A DNA stretch of 64,000 bases from JANQPX01 sp965222015 (GCA_965222015.1 CBDCTL010000012.1:1-64000); one strand, 5' to 3'; positions 43,903 to 52,354 are shown, counted from the stretch's first letter. Made by a program: numbers and translations. Notes: generated from the sequence alone by a model not told the origin.

Positions 43903-44447
43903 CGTCCAAGCTCCTCGGCGTCCCGATCCTTCACCGCTGCCTCGATCGCCTGATGCTCGTCGTCATGCAGGGCGAGACCCAGACGCGCCTCGCGAAAGCG
44001 CTCGGGCAGGGTCGACAGCTGGCAAAGCACCAGAAGCGCGCAGCCGATCGGGATGACCGACTGAGTGAAGGAAACCAGCACCCAGGGAATGCTGACCAGC
44101 GTGTCGCCGTAGAGCAGGACGATCACCTGCCAGCCATACCAGCCGAGGACGGCGAAGAAGCCGATGAACAGCACATCTCCGACGAGCAGCATCGGCACAC
44201 GAAGGGCGGGCGGGCTGGCCGCGTAGAGGCCGGGAAAACCGAGATGGGCGCGGCGAAGGGCCGCGAGTGCGGCGCCGTAATAGGTCAGCCAGGCAAGCAT
44301 GATCGCCGCGACCTCGTCATACCAGGTGAGCGACGATCCGGCGGTTCGGTAGATCACGGCCAGGACGACGATCACCGCAAGCCCGACCATCAGAACAATG
44401 CAGACGATCTCCAGCAGCCGTTCGAGAACGTTTCGAACCGCCTTCAC
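43899..44447 (-). CDS. dctQ: TRAP transporter small permease (DctQ)
   Basis: A 182-residue protein with four membrane helices (VCIVLMVGLAVIVVLAVIY, AAIMLAWLTYYGAALAAL, LLVGDVLFIGFFAVLGWYGW, VIPIGCALLVLCQL) and the DctQ-type RRAHLGFPG. It is the first gene of the dctQM-crotonase-CaiB-GNAT series. No DctP-type binding-protein gene is adjacent on either side. Confidence 0.9.
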   Translation of the reverse strand: MKAVRNVLERLLEIVCIVLMVGLAVIVVLAVIYRTAGSSLTWYDEVAAIMLAWLTYYGAALAALRRAHLGFPGLYAASPPALRVPMLLVGDVLFIGFFAVLGWYGWQVIVLLYGDTLVSIPWVLVSFTQSVIPIGCALLVLCQLSTLPERFREARLGLALHDDEHQAIEAAVKDRDAEELGR

Positions 44448-44586
44448 CGCCGTCTGCCCGCGCCACCTGTCATTACCTTCGCCTGCCCTTCCGCTTTTCT
44501 TTTTACTTTGACTGCATGTGTCTTGGCGTCAAGCGCCGGGCACGTTCCACGCCTCCATCGGCTGCCTTCGAAGCGTATGCAGCCGT

Positions 44587-44625
44587 GACGAAGCCCCCGG
44601 CGACATGATCGCCGGGGGCTTCGTC
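44587..44625 (-). terminator. Perfect 17-bp hairpin after the PEP-CTERM gene
   Basis: GACGAAGCCCCCGGCGA-CATGA-TCGCCGGGGGCTTCGTC is a perfect 17-bp stem with a 5-base loop, starting 21 bases past the PEP-CTERM stop. It is a strong terminator or RNA-stability hairpin; there is no long T-run. Confidence 0.65.
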
Positions 44626-44645
44626 AAAGAATCACGGCAAAAACG

Positions 44646-45296
44646 TCAGATGCGTCGCCTACGCCGTGTTGCGAGACCGATGCCGACCAGGCCGAAGCCC
44701 AGGAGAGCCAGCGCCGAAGGCTCGGGCACCGCACGCGCGGTGACGTTGACATTGAAGAAGCTGGTGCGGTTGTTGGCGCCCACATCGCAGAATTCGGTGT
44801 TGGTGCAGCCGAAGAAACTGGTGAAATCGGCGGGCCCGCCGTCGAAGTCGAAGCCGAGGCTGATGTCGTCACCGACACCGCCGACGAAGAAATTGTCGAA
44901 CTGGGTGACCACCACGGTATAGGTGCCGGCATCCAAGGTGGATTGCAGAAAGGAGTCGAAGGCGCTTCCGCTCACCGCATCGAACCTCGATGCGCCGTCG
45001 TCGGCATCGGCGATGAAGGCGCCCGAACCGTCGAACAGGGAAATCACCGGATCGAAGCCGCCGCCGGGATCGGTGATCGCCGGATTGGTGGCGAACACGC
45101 CGCCGGCGTAGGAAATGGTCTCGATGGTCACGATCGAGGTGGTGCCGATGCTGAACTCGAACTGCTCGACGGAATTGTCGAACTCGAAGGTGCCGTTCAC
45201 GTTCGTGGGCGGCGTCAGCGGTACGGCAAGCGACGGAGCGGCCACGAGGGCGCCGAGCGCCACGCCGAGGACCGACCTGATCAGATAGTGGGGCAT
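44646..45296 (-). CDS. PEP-CTERM sorted exoprotein
   Basis: A 216-residue exported protein with a signal peptide (LIRSVLGVALGALVAAPSLA). Its beta-rich body (FEFDNSVEQFEFSIG, PVISLFDGSGAFIADADDG, YTVVVTQFDNFFVGGVGDD) is reminiscent of DVUA0089-type PEP-CTERM proteins. It ends in the sorting signal VPEPSALALLGFGLVGIGLA plus RRRRR. Such proteins are processed by an exosortase (EpsH), usually linked to exopolysaccharide. None is found here, though EPS-type genes lie near the right edge. Two adjacent ATGs exist; the second gives proper spacing to GGAGAG. Confidence 0.88.
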   Translation of the reverse strand: MPHYLIRSVLGVALGALVAAPSLAVPLTPPTNVNGTFEFDNSVEQFEFSIGTTSIVTIETISYAGGVFATNPAITDPGGGFDPVISLFDGSGAFIADADDGASRFDAVSGSAFDSFLQSTLDAGTYTVVVTQFDNFFVGGVGDDISLGFDFDGGPADFTSFFGCTNTEFCDVGANNRTSFFNVNVTARAVPEPSALALLGFGLVGIGLATRRRRRI

Positions 45297-45299
45297 CAT

Positions 45300-45690
45300 G
45301 CTCTCCAAAAAAGCAAACACTTCGTCGATTTGCTACCGAGAGTTGATAAGCAAACCCCGTGCCAATTCCCGTTTCCTTGTTTTATCAGCATGTTAAGCGA
45401 ATAGCCCGGCCGAGACGCCCATCAAGGTCGTAAAGTTTTTCGACGGTCTCGACACCTCCCGCCTCCACGATCCGCCGCCGCGCCGAAAAGGGGCTCGTTC
45501 ACCTGCCGTCGAGACGCCGGACCTGTCGAAACGGGCATCGAAAGTGGCGGCTACCCCAAGGGCGACGGGCGAGGCGGGCCGATGCGACGTTCACCGTTCC
45601 CGGACGACATCGACCGCTGGAAGGATCCCATCGTTGATTTCCTCGGAAAACTGGCCAAATCTGAAACCGTAACCCTTACATGCAGGTCCC
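45300..45690. other. Intergenic stretch upstream of lipA
   Basis: No supportable gene. The right part should contain the lipA promoter; no clear -35/-10 pair, riboswitch or operator was recognised. The AT-rich left part (around 45300-45400) probably holds the promoter of the PEP-CTERM gene. Confidence 0.45.
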
Positions 45691-46617
45691 ATGGTCGAAA
45701 TCGTCAACCGCACCGCTCCCGCCGCCCTGAAACGAAAGCCGCCCTGGATACGGGTGCGTGCGCCGAGTTCCGAGGGCTATCACGCCACGCGAAAACTGAT
45801 GCGTGCGAAGAATCTTCACACCGTGTGCGAGGAGGCGGCCTGCCCCAATATCGGCGAATGCTGGACCCAGGGTCACGCCACGGTGATGATCCTCGGCGAT
45901 ACCTGCACCCGCGCCTGCACCTTCTGCAACGTCAAGACCGGCCTGCCGCGGGCGGTCGATCCGGACGAGCCGCTGCATCTCGCCGAGGCGCTCTCGGAAC
46001 TGGGGCTAAAGCATATCGTTATAACGTCCGTGGATCGCGACGATCTGGAGGACGGCGGCGCCTCGCAGTTCGTCAGCTGCATCCGGGAGATCCGCAGAAG
46101 CTCGCCCGAAACCACGATCGAGATCCTGACGCCGGATTTTCTGAGAAAACCCTTCGAAGCGATCGCCTCGATCGTGGATGCCGGACCTGATGTCTACAAT
46201 CACAATCTCGAGACCGTACCGCGGCTCTATCGAAGCGTGCGTCCGGGTGCGCGCTACTTCCACTCCCTTCGCCTGCTCGACCGCGTGAAGGAACGTGATC
46301 CGCGTCTCTTCACGAAATCGGGCATCATGGTCGGGCTCGGCGAGGAGAAACGGGAAATCTACCAGGTGATGGACGACATGCGCTCGGCCGGCGTCGATTT
46401 TCTCACCATCGGCCAATATCTGCAGCCGACCCCTCGTCATCACGCGGTCGAACGCTATGTCGAGCCGAAGGAGTTCGAGGACTATGCGCGCATGGCCCGT
46501 GCCAAGGGTTTTCTGATGGTCTCGGCATCGCCCTTGACCCGAAGCTCGTATCTCGCCGGCGACGATTTCGCGAAGCTTCAGGCCGCGAGAAACGCCAGCC
46601 TCGCCGCCGCCGAATAG
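45691..46617 (+). CDS. lipA: Lipoyl synthase
   Basis: A 308-residue radical SAM enzyme that inserts two sulfurs into octanoyl chains on lipoyl domains. Both cluster motifs are present: CEEAACPNIGEC (auxiliary 4Fe-4S, Cys-x4-Cys-x5-Cys) and CTRACTFC (radical SAM). The C-terminal block VSASPLTRSSYLAGDDF contains the Arg-Ser-Ser-Tyr that ligates the auxiliary cluster. Length and motifs are normal. A COQ10-type gene follows after 66 bases, a pairing common in alphaproteobacteria. Confidence 0.97.
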   Translation: MVEIVNRTAPAALKRKPPWIRVRAPSSEGYHATRKLMRAKNLHTVCEEAACPNIGECWTQGHATVMILGDTCTRACTFCNVKTGLPRAVDPDEPLHLAEALSELGLKHIVITSVDRDDLEDGGASQFVSCIREIRRSSPETTIEILTPDFLRKPFEAIASIVDAGPDVYNHNLETVPRLYRSVRPGARYFHSLRLLDRVKERDPRLFTKSGIMVGLGEEKREIYQVMDDMRSAGVDFLTIGQYLQPTPRHHAVERYVEPKEFEDYARMARAKGFLMVSASPLTRSSYLAGDDFAKLQAARNASLAAAE

Positions 46618-46683
46618 CCGGCGGCAGGCGGCGCCTGCAGGCTCGACCGGATCTCGCCAAGACACGGACCACAGTACGAAAAC

Positions 46684-47172
46684 ATGCCGACCCATGCGGA
46701 AAAGCGCCATCTGCCCTACAGCCAAAAGCAGCTGTTCGATCTGGTCGCCGAGGTCGATCGCTACCCGGAGTTCCTGCCCTGGTGCACGGCCTGCCGCATC
46801 ACCCGGCGCGAGGGCGAGAGTTTCTATGCCGACCTCGTGGTACGCTTCAAGGTGTTCAGCGAGCGCTTTCAGTCCAAAGTCACGCTGCACGAACACGACC
46901 AGATCGACGTCGAATATATCGACGGTCCGTTTCGCTATCTGAACAACCACTGGCGCTTCATCCCGCAGGACGACGGCGGCTGCGTGATCGATTTCTTCGT
47001 CGACTTCGAATTCCGCTCGCGCATGCTGCAGACTCTGATCGGCCTTCTGTTCAACGAAGCGGTCTCGCGCATGGTCGGCGCCTTCGAAGCGAGAGCGAAA
47101 GACCTCTATGGCGATCCCGCGCCGCGCCGCGTCGCCGCGCCGGAGCCGCCGCCAACCCCGTCCGAAGCCTGA
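46684..47172 (+). CDS. COQ10/RatA family START-like protein
   Basis: A 162-residue polyketide-cyclase/START-fold protein: LPYSQKQLFDLVAEVDRYPE, FLPWCTACRI, YADLVVRFKVFSERFQSKV, GPFRYLNNHWRFIPQ, DFFVDFEFRSRMLQTLIGLL. In bacteria the family is labelled COQ10 (ubiquinone-binding chaperone) or RatA; its position directly after lipA favours a housekeeping respiratory role. The C-terminus adds a Pro/Ala-rich tail. Confidence 0.88.
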   Translation: MPTHAEKRHLPYSQKQLFDLVAEVDRYPEFLPWCTACRITRREGESFYADLVVRFKVFSERFQSKVTLHEHDQIDVEYIDGPFRYLNNHWRFIPQDDGGCVIDFFVDFEFRSRMLQTLIGLLFNEAVSRMVGAFEARAKDLYGDPAPRRVAAPEPPPTPSEA

Positions 47173-47293
47173 ACCTTCATACCTTTTGATGACGTGGAAT
47201 GTCGGGAAATATCGCCTTTCACTTGCACCGGCCGGTTGCCAAGGCGCCATGATCAGGGCAGTCTGTTGCGGTCTCCATCGAAGGAGTATGATC

Positions 47294-47476
47294 ATGCGTT
47301 TTCTGGCACTCGCCACCGCTCTCGCCTTTTCGGCCGGAGCCGTTTCCATCGCACAGGCATGCCCCGCCATGAAGACGGCGGAGACGGACCAGCAACAGTT
47401 CGTCTCGACCGACAAGGCGACCAAGGCGCCGAGCACGCCCATCGTGATCCCCGAAAAGGAAAAATCCGAGGGCTGA
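47294..47476 (+). CDS. Small secreted protein, 60 residues
   Basis: The start ATG lies eight bases after AAGGAG; another ATG sits too close to that site. Residues 1-23 form a signal peptide (FLALATALAFSAGAVSIAQA), leaving a mature peptide of about 37 residues that begins with CPAMKTAETD and is rich in Lys, Thr, Pro and Glu. A strong terminator follows 38 bases later, which supports a genuine small gene. The function is unknown. The single Cys directly after the signal does not form a clear lipobox (AQAC is borderline). Confidence 0.7.
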   Translation: MRFLALATALAFSAGAVSIAQACPAMKTAETDQQQFVSTDKATKAPSTPIVIPEKEKSEG

Positions 47477-47514
47477 TTTTTTCGCAGACCGACGTTCTCG
47501 CATTCGCTTCATCG

Positions 47515-47542
47515 CCGCCGCTCTTCGGAGCGGCGGTTTTTT
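47515..47542 (+). terminator. Rho-independent terminator
   Basis: CCGCCGCTC-TTCG-GAGCGGCGG followed by six T is a textbook terminator with a stable UUCG tetraloop. It serves the plus-strand small secreted protein gene and abuts the stop of dgoA on the other strand. Confidence 0.92.
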
Positions 47543-48168
47543 CATGAGCGGCGAACGATCGCGTCGACGAATCTGCGGGCGTTGTCGGCGAGGGTCTGAA
47601 TCGAAAGGTCCGGCTTGAACAGCGCCGATCCGAGACCGAATCCCGAGGCGCCCACCTCCAGATAGCCTGCCATGCTTTCGGGCGTGATGCCGCCCACCGG
47701 CAGCAGCCTGACCGGTGGACGGATCACCGCACGCCACGCCTTCACGATCGGAGGCGGCAGGGCTTCGGCCGGGAACATCTTGAGCGCATCGGCACCAGCC
47801 TCCAGCGCCGCGAGGGCTTCGGTCGGCGTCGCCACGCCTGGCATGCAGAAAAGGCCAAGATGGTCCGCCTGGCGTATCAGGCTGACGTCACCATGAGGCA
47901 TCACGATCAGCTTGCCGCCGGCGCTGGCGACATTGCCGATGTCGGCCGACTTCAGGACGGTGCCGGCGCCGACGATCGCCTGATCGCCGATCGTCTGCGC
48001 GAGGCGCTCGATGCTCTGCAGCGGCTGCGGCGAGTTCAGCGGCACCTCGATCACGCGAAAGCCCTTTTCCACCAGCATCTCGCCGACCTCGACTGCCTTG
48101 GACGGCTGCAGGCCGCGCAGGATCGCGACCAGCGGCATGCGATCCAGTGCTTCGTCGAGGTCGTTCAT
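47542..48168 (-). CDS. dgoA: 2-dehydro-3-deoxy-6-phosphogalactonate (KDPGal) aldolase
   Basis: A 208-residue class I aldolase of the KDPG/KDPGal family cleaving the 6-phospho sugar acid to pyruvate and glyceraldehyde 3-phosphate. Key features are LVAILRGLQPSKAVEVGEML with the catalytic Glu in FRVIEVPLNSP, the Schiff-base Lys in ADALKMFPAE, and the phosphate loop VGGITPE / GLGSALF. ILRGL and the pairing with a DgoK kinase favour KDPGal over KDPG. The start overlaps the kinase stop by four bases. Confidence 0.92.
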   Translation of the reverse strand: MNDLDEALDRMPLVAILRGLQPSKAVEVGEMLVEKGFRVIEVPLNSPQPLQSIERLAQTIGDQAIVGAGTVLKSADIGNVASAGGKLIVMPHGDVSLIRQADHLGLFCMPGVATPTEALAALEAGADALKMFPAEALPPPIVKAWRAVIRPPVRLLPVGGITPESMAGYLEVGASGFGLGSALFKPDLSIQTLADNARRFVDAIVRRS

Positions 48169-49142
48169 CGCTTGCCTCCCTTCGGAATCGATAGAAGCCC
48201 GGCCGCTTTCGCCAAGGCATGGTGCCCGCGGGCCGCGACGTCGTCCTCCATCTTTCGGGTCTGGAAGCCGGCATGGGTCAGAGCCTGCGCATAGCGATCG
48301 GCGAGCGCCGATGCGCCGACCACCGTGATCGGCGCCTGTTTCGACAATTCCTGAAGATTGCCGAGCGCGTCTTCGATCTCGTGACCGATCAGAAGCCCGG
48401 AGAGATAGGCGGCCGCAGTCTCATCGGAAAGCCGGCCGAACAGGCCGAGCGTGCGCACGCTGAAAAGCCGCTGCAGCAGTCCGCCCGGCAGGTCGCGGAC
48501 GGTGTCGAGCCCCTGCTCGAAGGCGTGCCGATGGCCTCCGCCCGTATCCGCCGCCATGGTCCGGCCGAGAATCGAATGGTCCTTCAGCAGCGCGAACAGC
48601 TCGCCGGTCATGAAGGTCGCGAACCAGACGATCTCCCGGTCTTCGACCAGCACCCATTTGGAATGGGTCCCGGGCATCACCAGCAGCCTGCGCCCGGACG
48701 CTTCGCCAAGGGCGCCTGCGATCTGGGTCTCCTCGCCGCGCATCACGTCCGGCGCCTGGCCCGGCAGGTCCTGAGCGAGGCCGGGAACCAGATGAATCGA
48801 CGGGTCGTCCGGATGGCGGCTCATGCCGGCGGCGATTTTTTCGAAGCCCACGGGCACGGACACGTACGGCACTTCGATCCAGCCCTGGCGCGAGCCGATC
48901 ATGCCGGACAGGATCACCGGCAGGCCGGGCCGGCGCCAGGCGCCGATCATGCCCTCCAGGACCTCGGCGAAGGCGCCGCCCCCGACCTGCAGGATGCCCT
49001 TGTCGTTGGCGACCCGGTCGATCGTCCGCCCGACCGCATCGATCAGAAAGGCGCGGCACGAACTGGTGCCCCAATCCACACCGATCAGCGCAGGCTCCCC
49101 GACCGGCCCGGGCAGGGCGCCCCGGTTATCGGAACTGTTCAT
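48165..49142 (-). CDS. dgoK: 2-dehydro-3-deoxygalactonokinase
   Basis: A 325-residue sugar-acid kinase of the De Ley-Doudoroff galactose pathway. The ASKHA-type nucleotide loop is IGVDWGTSSCRAFLID, with PVILSGMIGSRQGWIEVPYV, VMPGTHSKWVLVED and VVGASALADRYAQAL. It phosphorylates 2-dehydro-3-deoxygalactonate, giving the substrate of DgoA encoded by the next gene. The start faces imuA across 184 bases. Dehydrogenase and dehydratase genes of the pathway are not in the window. Confidence 0.92.
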   Translation of the reverse strand: MNSSDNRGALPGPVGEPALIGVDWGTSSCRAFLIDAVGRTIDRVANDKGILQVGGGAFAEVLEGMIGAWRRPGLPVILSGMIGSRQGWIEVPYVSVPVGFEKIAAGMSRHPDDPSIHLVPGLAQDLPGQAPDVMRGEETQIAGALGEASGRRLLVMPGTHSKWVLVEDREIVWFATFMTGELFALLKDHSILGRTMAADTGGGHRHAFEQGLDTVRDLPGGLLQRLFSVRTLGLFGRLSDETAAAYLSGLLIGHEIEDALGNLQELSKQAPITVVGASALADRYAQALTHAGFQTRKMEDDVAARGHHALAKAAGLLSIPKGGKR

Positions 49143-49253
49143 CGACGCTCATCTCGTTCTCACGCTTCGTTTTCTTCGAGTCGTCGACGATAGGCGATGA
49201 TCCGCCGTCCCGCCATGGCCAAAGCGGCGCATGCCGAGGCGGTGCGATGGGCT

Positions 49254-49283
49254 TTGACAATGAGAACAAAATAGGAACATTAT
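49254..49283 (+). promoter_or_regulatory. SOS (LexA) box and promoter of imuA
   Basis: GAAC-AAAATAG-GAAC at 49264-49278 is the reverse complement of the alphaproteobacterial LexA box GTTC-N7-GTTC and matches it perfectly. It lies between a consensus -35 (TTGACA, 49254-49259) and a -10-like CATTAT (49278-49283), where bound LexA would block transcription. The imuA start is 49 bases past the box. Confidence 0.85.
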
Positions 49284-49326
49284 AGAAAAAGCATGGGACC
49301 TGCGGGATCGAGGAGCAGAGCCGAAC

Positions 49327-50181
49327 GTGACGAACAGCCTAGCCCTCCGCTCGTATCGAAGCGCCCGTCTCGCCAGGCTGAGACGGCGGATCGAGAGGAT
49401 CGAACGCGGCGGCGAAAGACCGGCGGACAGCTCGCCAGTCGCCATCGAGGACGCCTTTGCGGAACAGGCCGCGATCGATCCTTTTCTCGTCGCCGGCGGC
49501 ACCGCCTCGCCCGCTTTGCACGAGCTGGTCGCCAACGGTTTTGGCGACCGGCCCTCGGTCCGGGATGTCGGCTTGGCGCTGCTCGCCTCGCTGCTGCACC
49601 GGCAGGCGGGCGGACAAGGCATGGTGCTCTGGTGCCAACGCCGGCGGGATACGCTCGAATTCGGCCGGCTCTACGGCCCCGGCCTTCGGGAGCTCGGCCT
49701 CCCGCCCGAGCGCCTGCTGACGGTCACCGGCCGCCGCGACGCCGATTGCCTCTGGGCGATGGAGCAGGGTCTCGCATCCCGAAGCCTCGCCGCGGTGGTC
49801 GGCATGGTGGACCGTGCGGGCCTGATCGCCAGCCGCCGCCTCTCCCTCGCGGCAGCCGCCCATCGCACCCCCTGCCTGCTTTTGCCGCTGCAGCATGGCC
49901 GGGAGCCGAGCGCCGCCCGCATCCGCTGGCGCATCGAGAACGCCCCCAGCCGTCCCGATCGTATCGACCCGAAAGGCCTGGGCCCGCCCGCCTGGCGGCT
50001 CACCCTGGAACGCTCGCCGAACGGCCGCACCGGCCGCTGGACCGTGGAGTGGGATCATGCCGCGCATCGTTTCCATCTGGTTTGCAGCCGACCGGCTGCA
50101 GGGCGAACTCGTCCGGCCGAGAGAGGCCTCGGCCCGGACCGGCGAAGCTCCGACGTCGTCGCCTTCGAGCGAGCGGGATGA
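49327..50181 (+). CDS. imuA: ImuA, RecA-like SOS mutagenesis factor
   Basis: A 284-residue protein of the ImuA/SulA-like group: FGRLYGPGLRELGLPPERLL, WAMEQGLASRSLAAVVGMVD and TPCLLLPLQHGREPSAARIRW, the altered RecA-fold blocks of ImuA. The Walker A motif is degenerate. With ImuB and DnaE2 it forms the mutasome for error-prone translesion synthesis. A perfect LexA box lies in its promoter. Its last 125 bases overlap the imuB start in another frame, so the C-terminal tail (residues beyond ~245) is dictated by the overlap. Confidence 0.9.
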   Translation: MTNSLALRSYRSARLARLRRRIERIERGGERPADSSPVAIEDAFAEQAAIDPFLVAGGTASPALHELVANGFGDRPSVRDVGLALLASLLHRQAGGQGMVLWCQRRRDTLEFGRLYGPGLRELGLPPERLLTVTGRRDADCLWAMEQGLASRSLAAVVGMVDRAGLIASRRLSLAAAAHRTPCLLLPLQHGREPSAARIRWRIENAPSRPDRIDPKGLGPPAWRLTLERSPNGRTGRWTVEWDHAAHRFHLVCSRPAAGRTRPAERGLGPDRRSSDVVAFERAG

Positions 50182-51775
50182 GGACCGGCCGCTGGTGCTG
50201 ATCGCGACGGTCAGTAACGCGCAGACCGTGACCGCGCTGAACGACGCCGCCGCAGCCGCCGGCCTCTCGCCCGGCATGGCCCTCAGCCACGCACGCGCCC
50301 TCATCCCCGACGTCCGGACCGCCCCCGCCGACCCAAGAGGCGACCGCGCCACCCTCGAAAAACTCGCGGACTGGTGCTGCCGTTACAGCCCGTCCTACGG
50401 CATCGACGACAGCGCCGAGGATTGCGCAGGCGAGGGGTTCGGCCTTTGGATCGACAGCACCGGATGCGCTCACCTCTTCGGCGGGGAAAAAAACATGCTC
50501 GCCGATCTCGACCGGCGTCTCGCGCGCTGCGGCCTTCGTCCCCGCCTCGGCCTCGCCGACACGCCAGGCGCCGCCTGGGCGCTCGCCCGCTTCCACCGTA
50601 ACGTCCGGATCGTCGACTCCTGCAATGTCCGTGAGGTCCTCGCAGAACTGCCGGTCGCCGGCCTCAGGCTTTCGAACGAAACCCTGACGCTGCTCCGCCG
50701 GCTCGGCCTCAAGACCGTCGGCCAGCTCGACGCCCTACCGCGCGCCGCTCTGGGCAGACGTTTTTCCTCGAAGGCGGCTTACGAGTCGGTGCTGCTGCGC
50801 CTGGATCAGCTGTTCGGCCGGATCGAAGAACCGCTCACCCCGCGCCGGCGCCCGCCGGTCTACCGAAGCGAACGGGCCTTTCTCGAGCCCCTGATCGAGC
50901 CCGAAGCCCTCACCTGCGGCCTTCGCCTGCTCGCCGCCGATCTCTGCCGCATGCTGGCCAGAGCGAACGAGGGGGCGGAACGGCTCGCCTTTCTCGCCTT
51001 TCGCGTCGACGGCGAGGTCAGGACGCTTCGGGTCGGGGCGAGTCGGCCGACCCATGACGCCGATCACGTCGCCCGCCTATTGGCCGAAAGACTCGAAACC
51101 GTCGACCCCGGCTTCGGCATCGAAAAGCTGGCGCTGCACGCCGAACGCACCGCGCCGATCGAGAAAAGGCAAAGGACGCTCAAAGGCGGCGTCACCGAGA
51201 TGGCCGACCTGGATGAGCGCTTCGATCAGCTGATCGACCGTCTCGCCAACCGTCTCGGCCCGGACGCCGTCACCGTCACCACCCCTGTCGAAAGCCACAT
51301 CCCGGAAAAGCAGGGACGAGACGTTCCCGCCTCGATCCGCCAGGTGCTGCCCCCGAAGCGGGAAGCCCTGGTCCCGGGCGTAAAAAGATCGTGGGCGGAC
51401 ATGCCCCGCCTGCCGCCGCGCCCGTCCTGCCTTCTGCTCAGGCCCGAGCCGATCAAGGCTCTAGCCGAAGTCCCCGACGGTCCGCCGCTCCGCTTCACCT
51501 GGCGTCGCGTCACCCGCCGCATCGTCAAGGCCGAAGGCCCCGAACGCATCTCGCCGGAATGGGTCGGCACGGTCGGCACGGCCGACAGCGTCGACCTGGC
51601 GTCGGAGACTCGCGACTACTACCGGGTCGAGGACGAGGACGGCCGGCGCTACTGGCTGTTCCGCCTGGGCCTCTACGATGCGGCCGGATATGCCAGCCAT
51701 TCCGTCGAGAAACCTCTCGACGGCGCCGACCGGGTCGACCGTGTCTGCTGGTATATTCACGGGCTGTTCGGGTGA
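50057..51775 (+). CDS. imuB: ImuB, catalytically inactive Y-family polymerase subunit
   Basis: A 572-residue ImuB protein from ATG 50057 (MPRIVSIWFAADRL). The Y-family palm and little-finger folds are recognisable (GLSPGMALSHARALIPD, GFGLWIDSTGCAHLFGGEK, LRLGLADTPG-type segment, LRRLGLKTVGQLDALPRAAL). The acidic catalytic pair expected after DSTGCAHLF is missing, as in other ImuB. ImuB acts as a hub through its C-terminal region, which binds the beta clamp, ImuA and DnaE2. It overlaps imuA by 125 bases and belongs to the same SOS transcript. Confidence 0.92.
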   Translation: MPRIVSIWFAADRLQGELVRPREASARTGEAPTSSPSSERDEDRPLVLIATVSNAQTVTALNDAAAAAGLSPGMALSHARALIPDVRTAPADPRGDRATLEKLADWCCRYSPSYGIDDSAEDCAGEGFGLWIDSTGCAHLFGGEKNMLADLDRRLARCGLRPRLGLADTPGAAWALARFHRNVRIVDSCNVREVLAELPVAGLRLSNETLTLLRRLGLKTVGQLDALPRAALGRRFSSKAAYESVLLRLDQLFGRIEEPLTPRRRPPVYRSERAFLEPLIEPEALTCGLRLLAADLCRMLARANEGAERLAFLAFRVDGEVRTLRVGASRPTHDADHVARLLAERLETVDPGFGIEKLALHAERTAPIEKRQRTLKGGVTEMADLDERFDQLIDRLANRLGPDAVTVTTPVESHIPEKQGRDVPASIRQVLPPKREALVPGVKRSWADMPRLPPRPSCLLLRPEPIKALAEVPDGPPLRFTWRRVTRRIVKAEGPERISPEWVGTVGTADSVDLASETRDYYRVEDEDGRRYWLFRLGLYDAAGYASHSVEKPLDGADRVDRVCWYIHGLFG

Positions 51776-51958
51776 GCCCCGTCATGATCGACCCCGATCG
51801 CGCCGGTCCCGAAACCCGAACCACCTCGCCCGGCCCCATGCCCGAAAACCCGGAGTCCATGGCTGGAGGCCCGGGACCCATGCCGACCGACCTGCCCCCC
51901 CCAGACCGGACTTTTCACCCTTTCTTCACCTTTCCCTGCAAGAACCGGTGTCCTCGAT

Positions 51959-52035
51959 GGTCCATGCGATCCTGGGAATCCACCCGCCCGCCGGAACAGG
52001 AAAGCAGAACTCGGATTCCCAGGGTCGCATGGACC
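51959..52035. repeat. Long hairpin repeat, copy 1
   Basis: The 23-base arms GGTCCATGCGATCCTGGGAA-TCC and their near-perfect complement (52013-52035) differ at one position and enclose a 31-base loop. The family has three members around dnaE2. Confidence 0.8.
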
Positions 52036-52201
52036 TGAAAACGAGCATGACAGGCAAAGGTTAGAGAAGAATGAGCAGCCTGCGCGACCATGTCGGCGTG
52101 AGCGCACCCGGCGATGGGCTCGGTGCGGATGATATCGAAACGCCGGCCTCCCGCATTGACCGTTTGTTAACACATTCCTGCTACTCGGATCCTGTCTCGC
52201 C

Positions 52202-52278
52202 GGTCCATGCGACCCTGGGAGTCCGGGCCGTGCCCTTTCTCACTGGCGGGCGGGCGGATTCCCAGGATCCCATGGACC
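52202..52278. repeat. Long hairpin repeat, copy 2
   Basis: The 23-base arms at 52202-52224 and 52256-52278 pair with three mismatches, again around a 31-base loop. The left arm differs from copy 1 at two positions. The downstream ~45 bases are also similar to those of copy 1. Confidence 0.8.
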
Positions 52279-52354
52279 GGAAAATAAGCATGGCGGACAG
52301 AGGTTAAGAAAAGATGAATAGCCGTCGCACCGAAGTCGAGCTGCGGCCGCGTGA

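Larger units (their letters stand above)
51776..52354. other. imuB-dnaE2 spacer filled with hairpin repeats
   Basis: No supportable gene; an open frame at 52071-52307 is made mostly of repeat sequence. The spacer holds two of the three related hairpin repeats. Each is followed by a similar ~45-base tail that ends in a ribosome-binding-site-like stretch and ATG (near 52071 and 52314). The second tail lies just before dnaE2. Confidence 0.6.

Noticed and set aside
49895..50056. Upstream extension of ImuB
   Set aside because: The extension reads imuA in another frame; ImuB homology begins at MPRIVSIW.
52071..52307. Short gene between imuB and dnaE2
   Set aside because: Its codons are mostly the hairpin repeat and tail; no domain or composition supports a protein.
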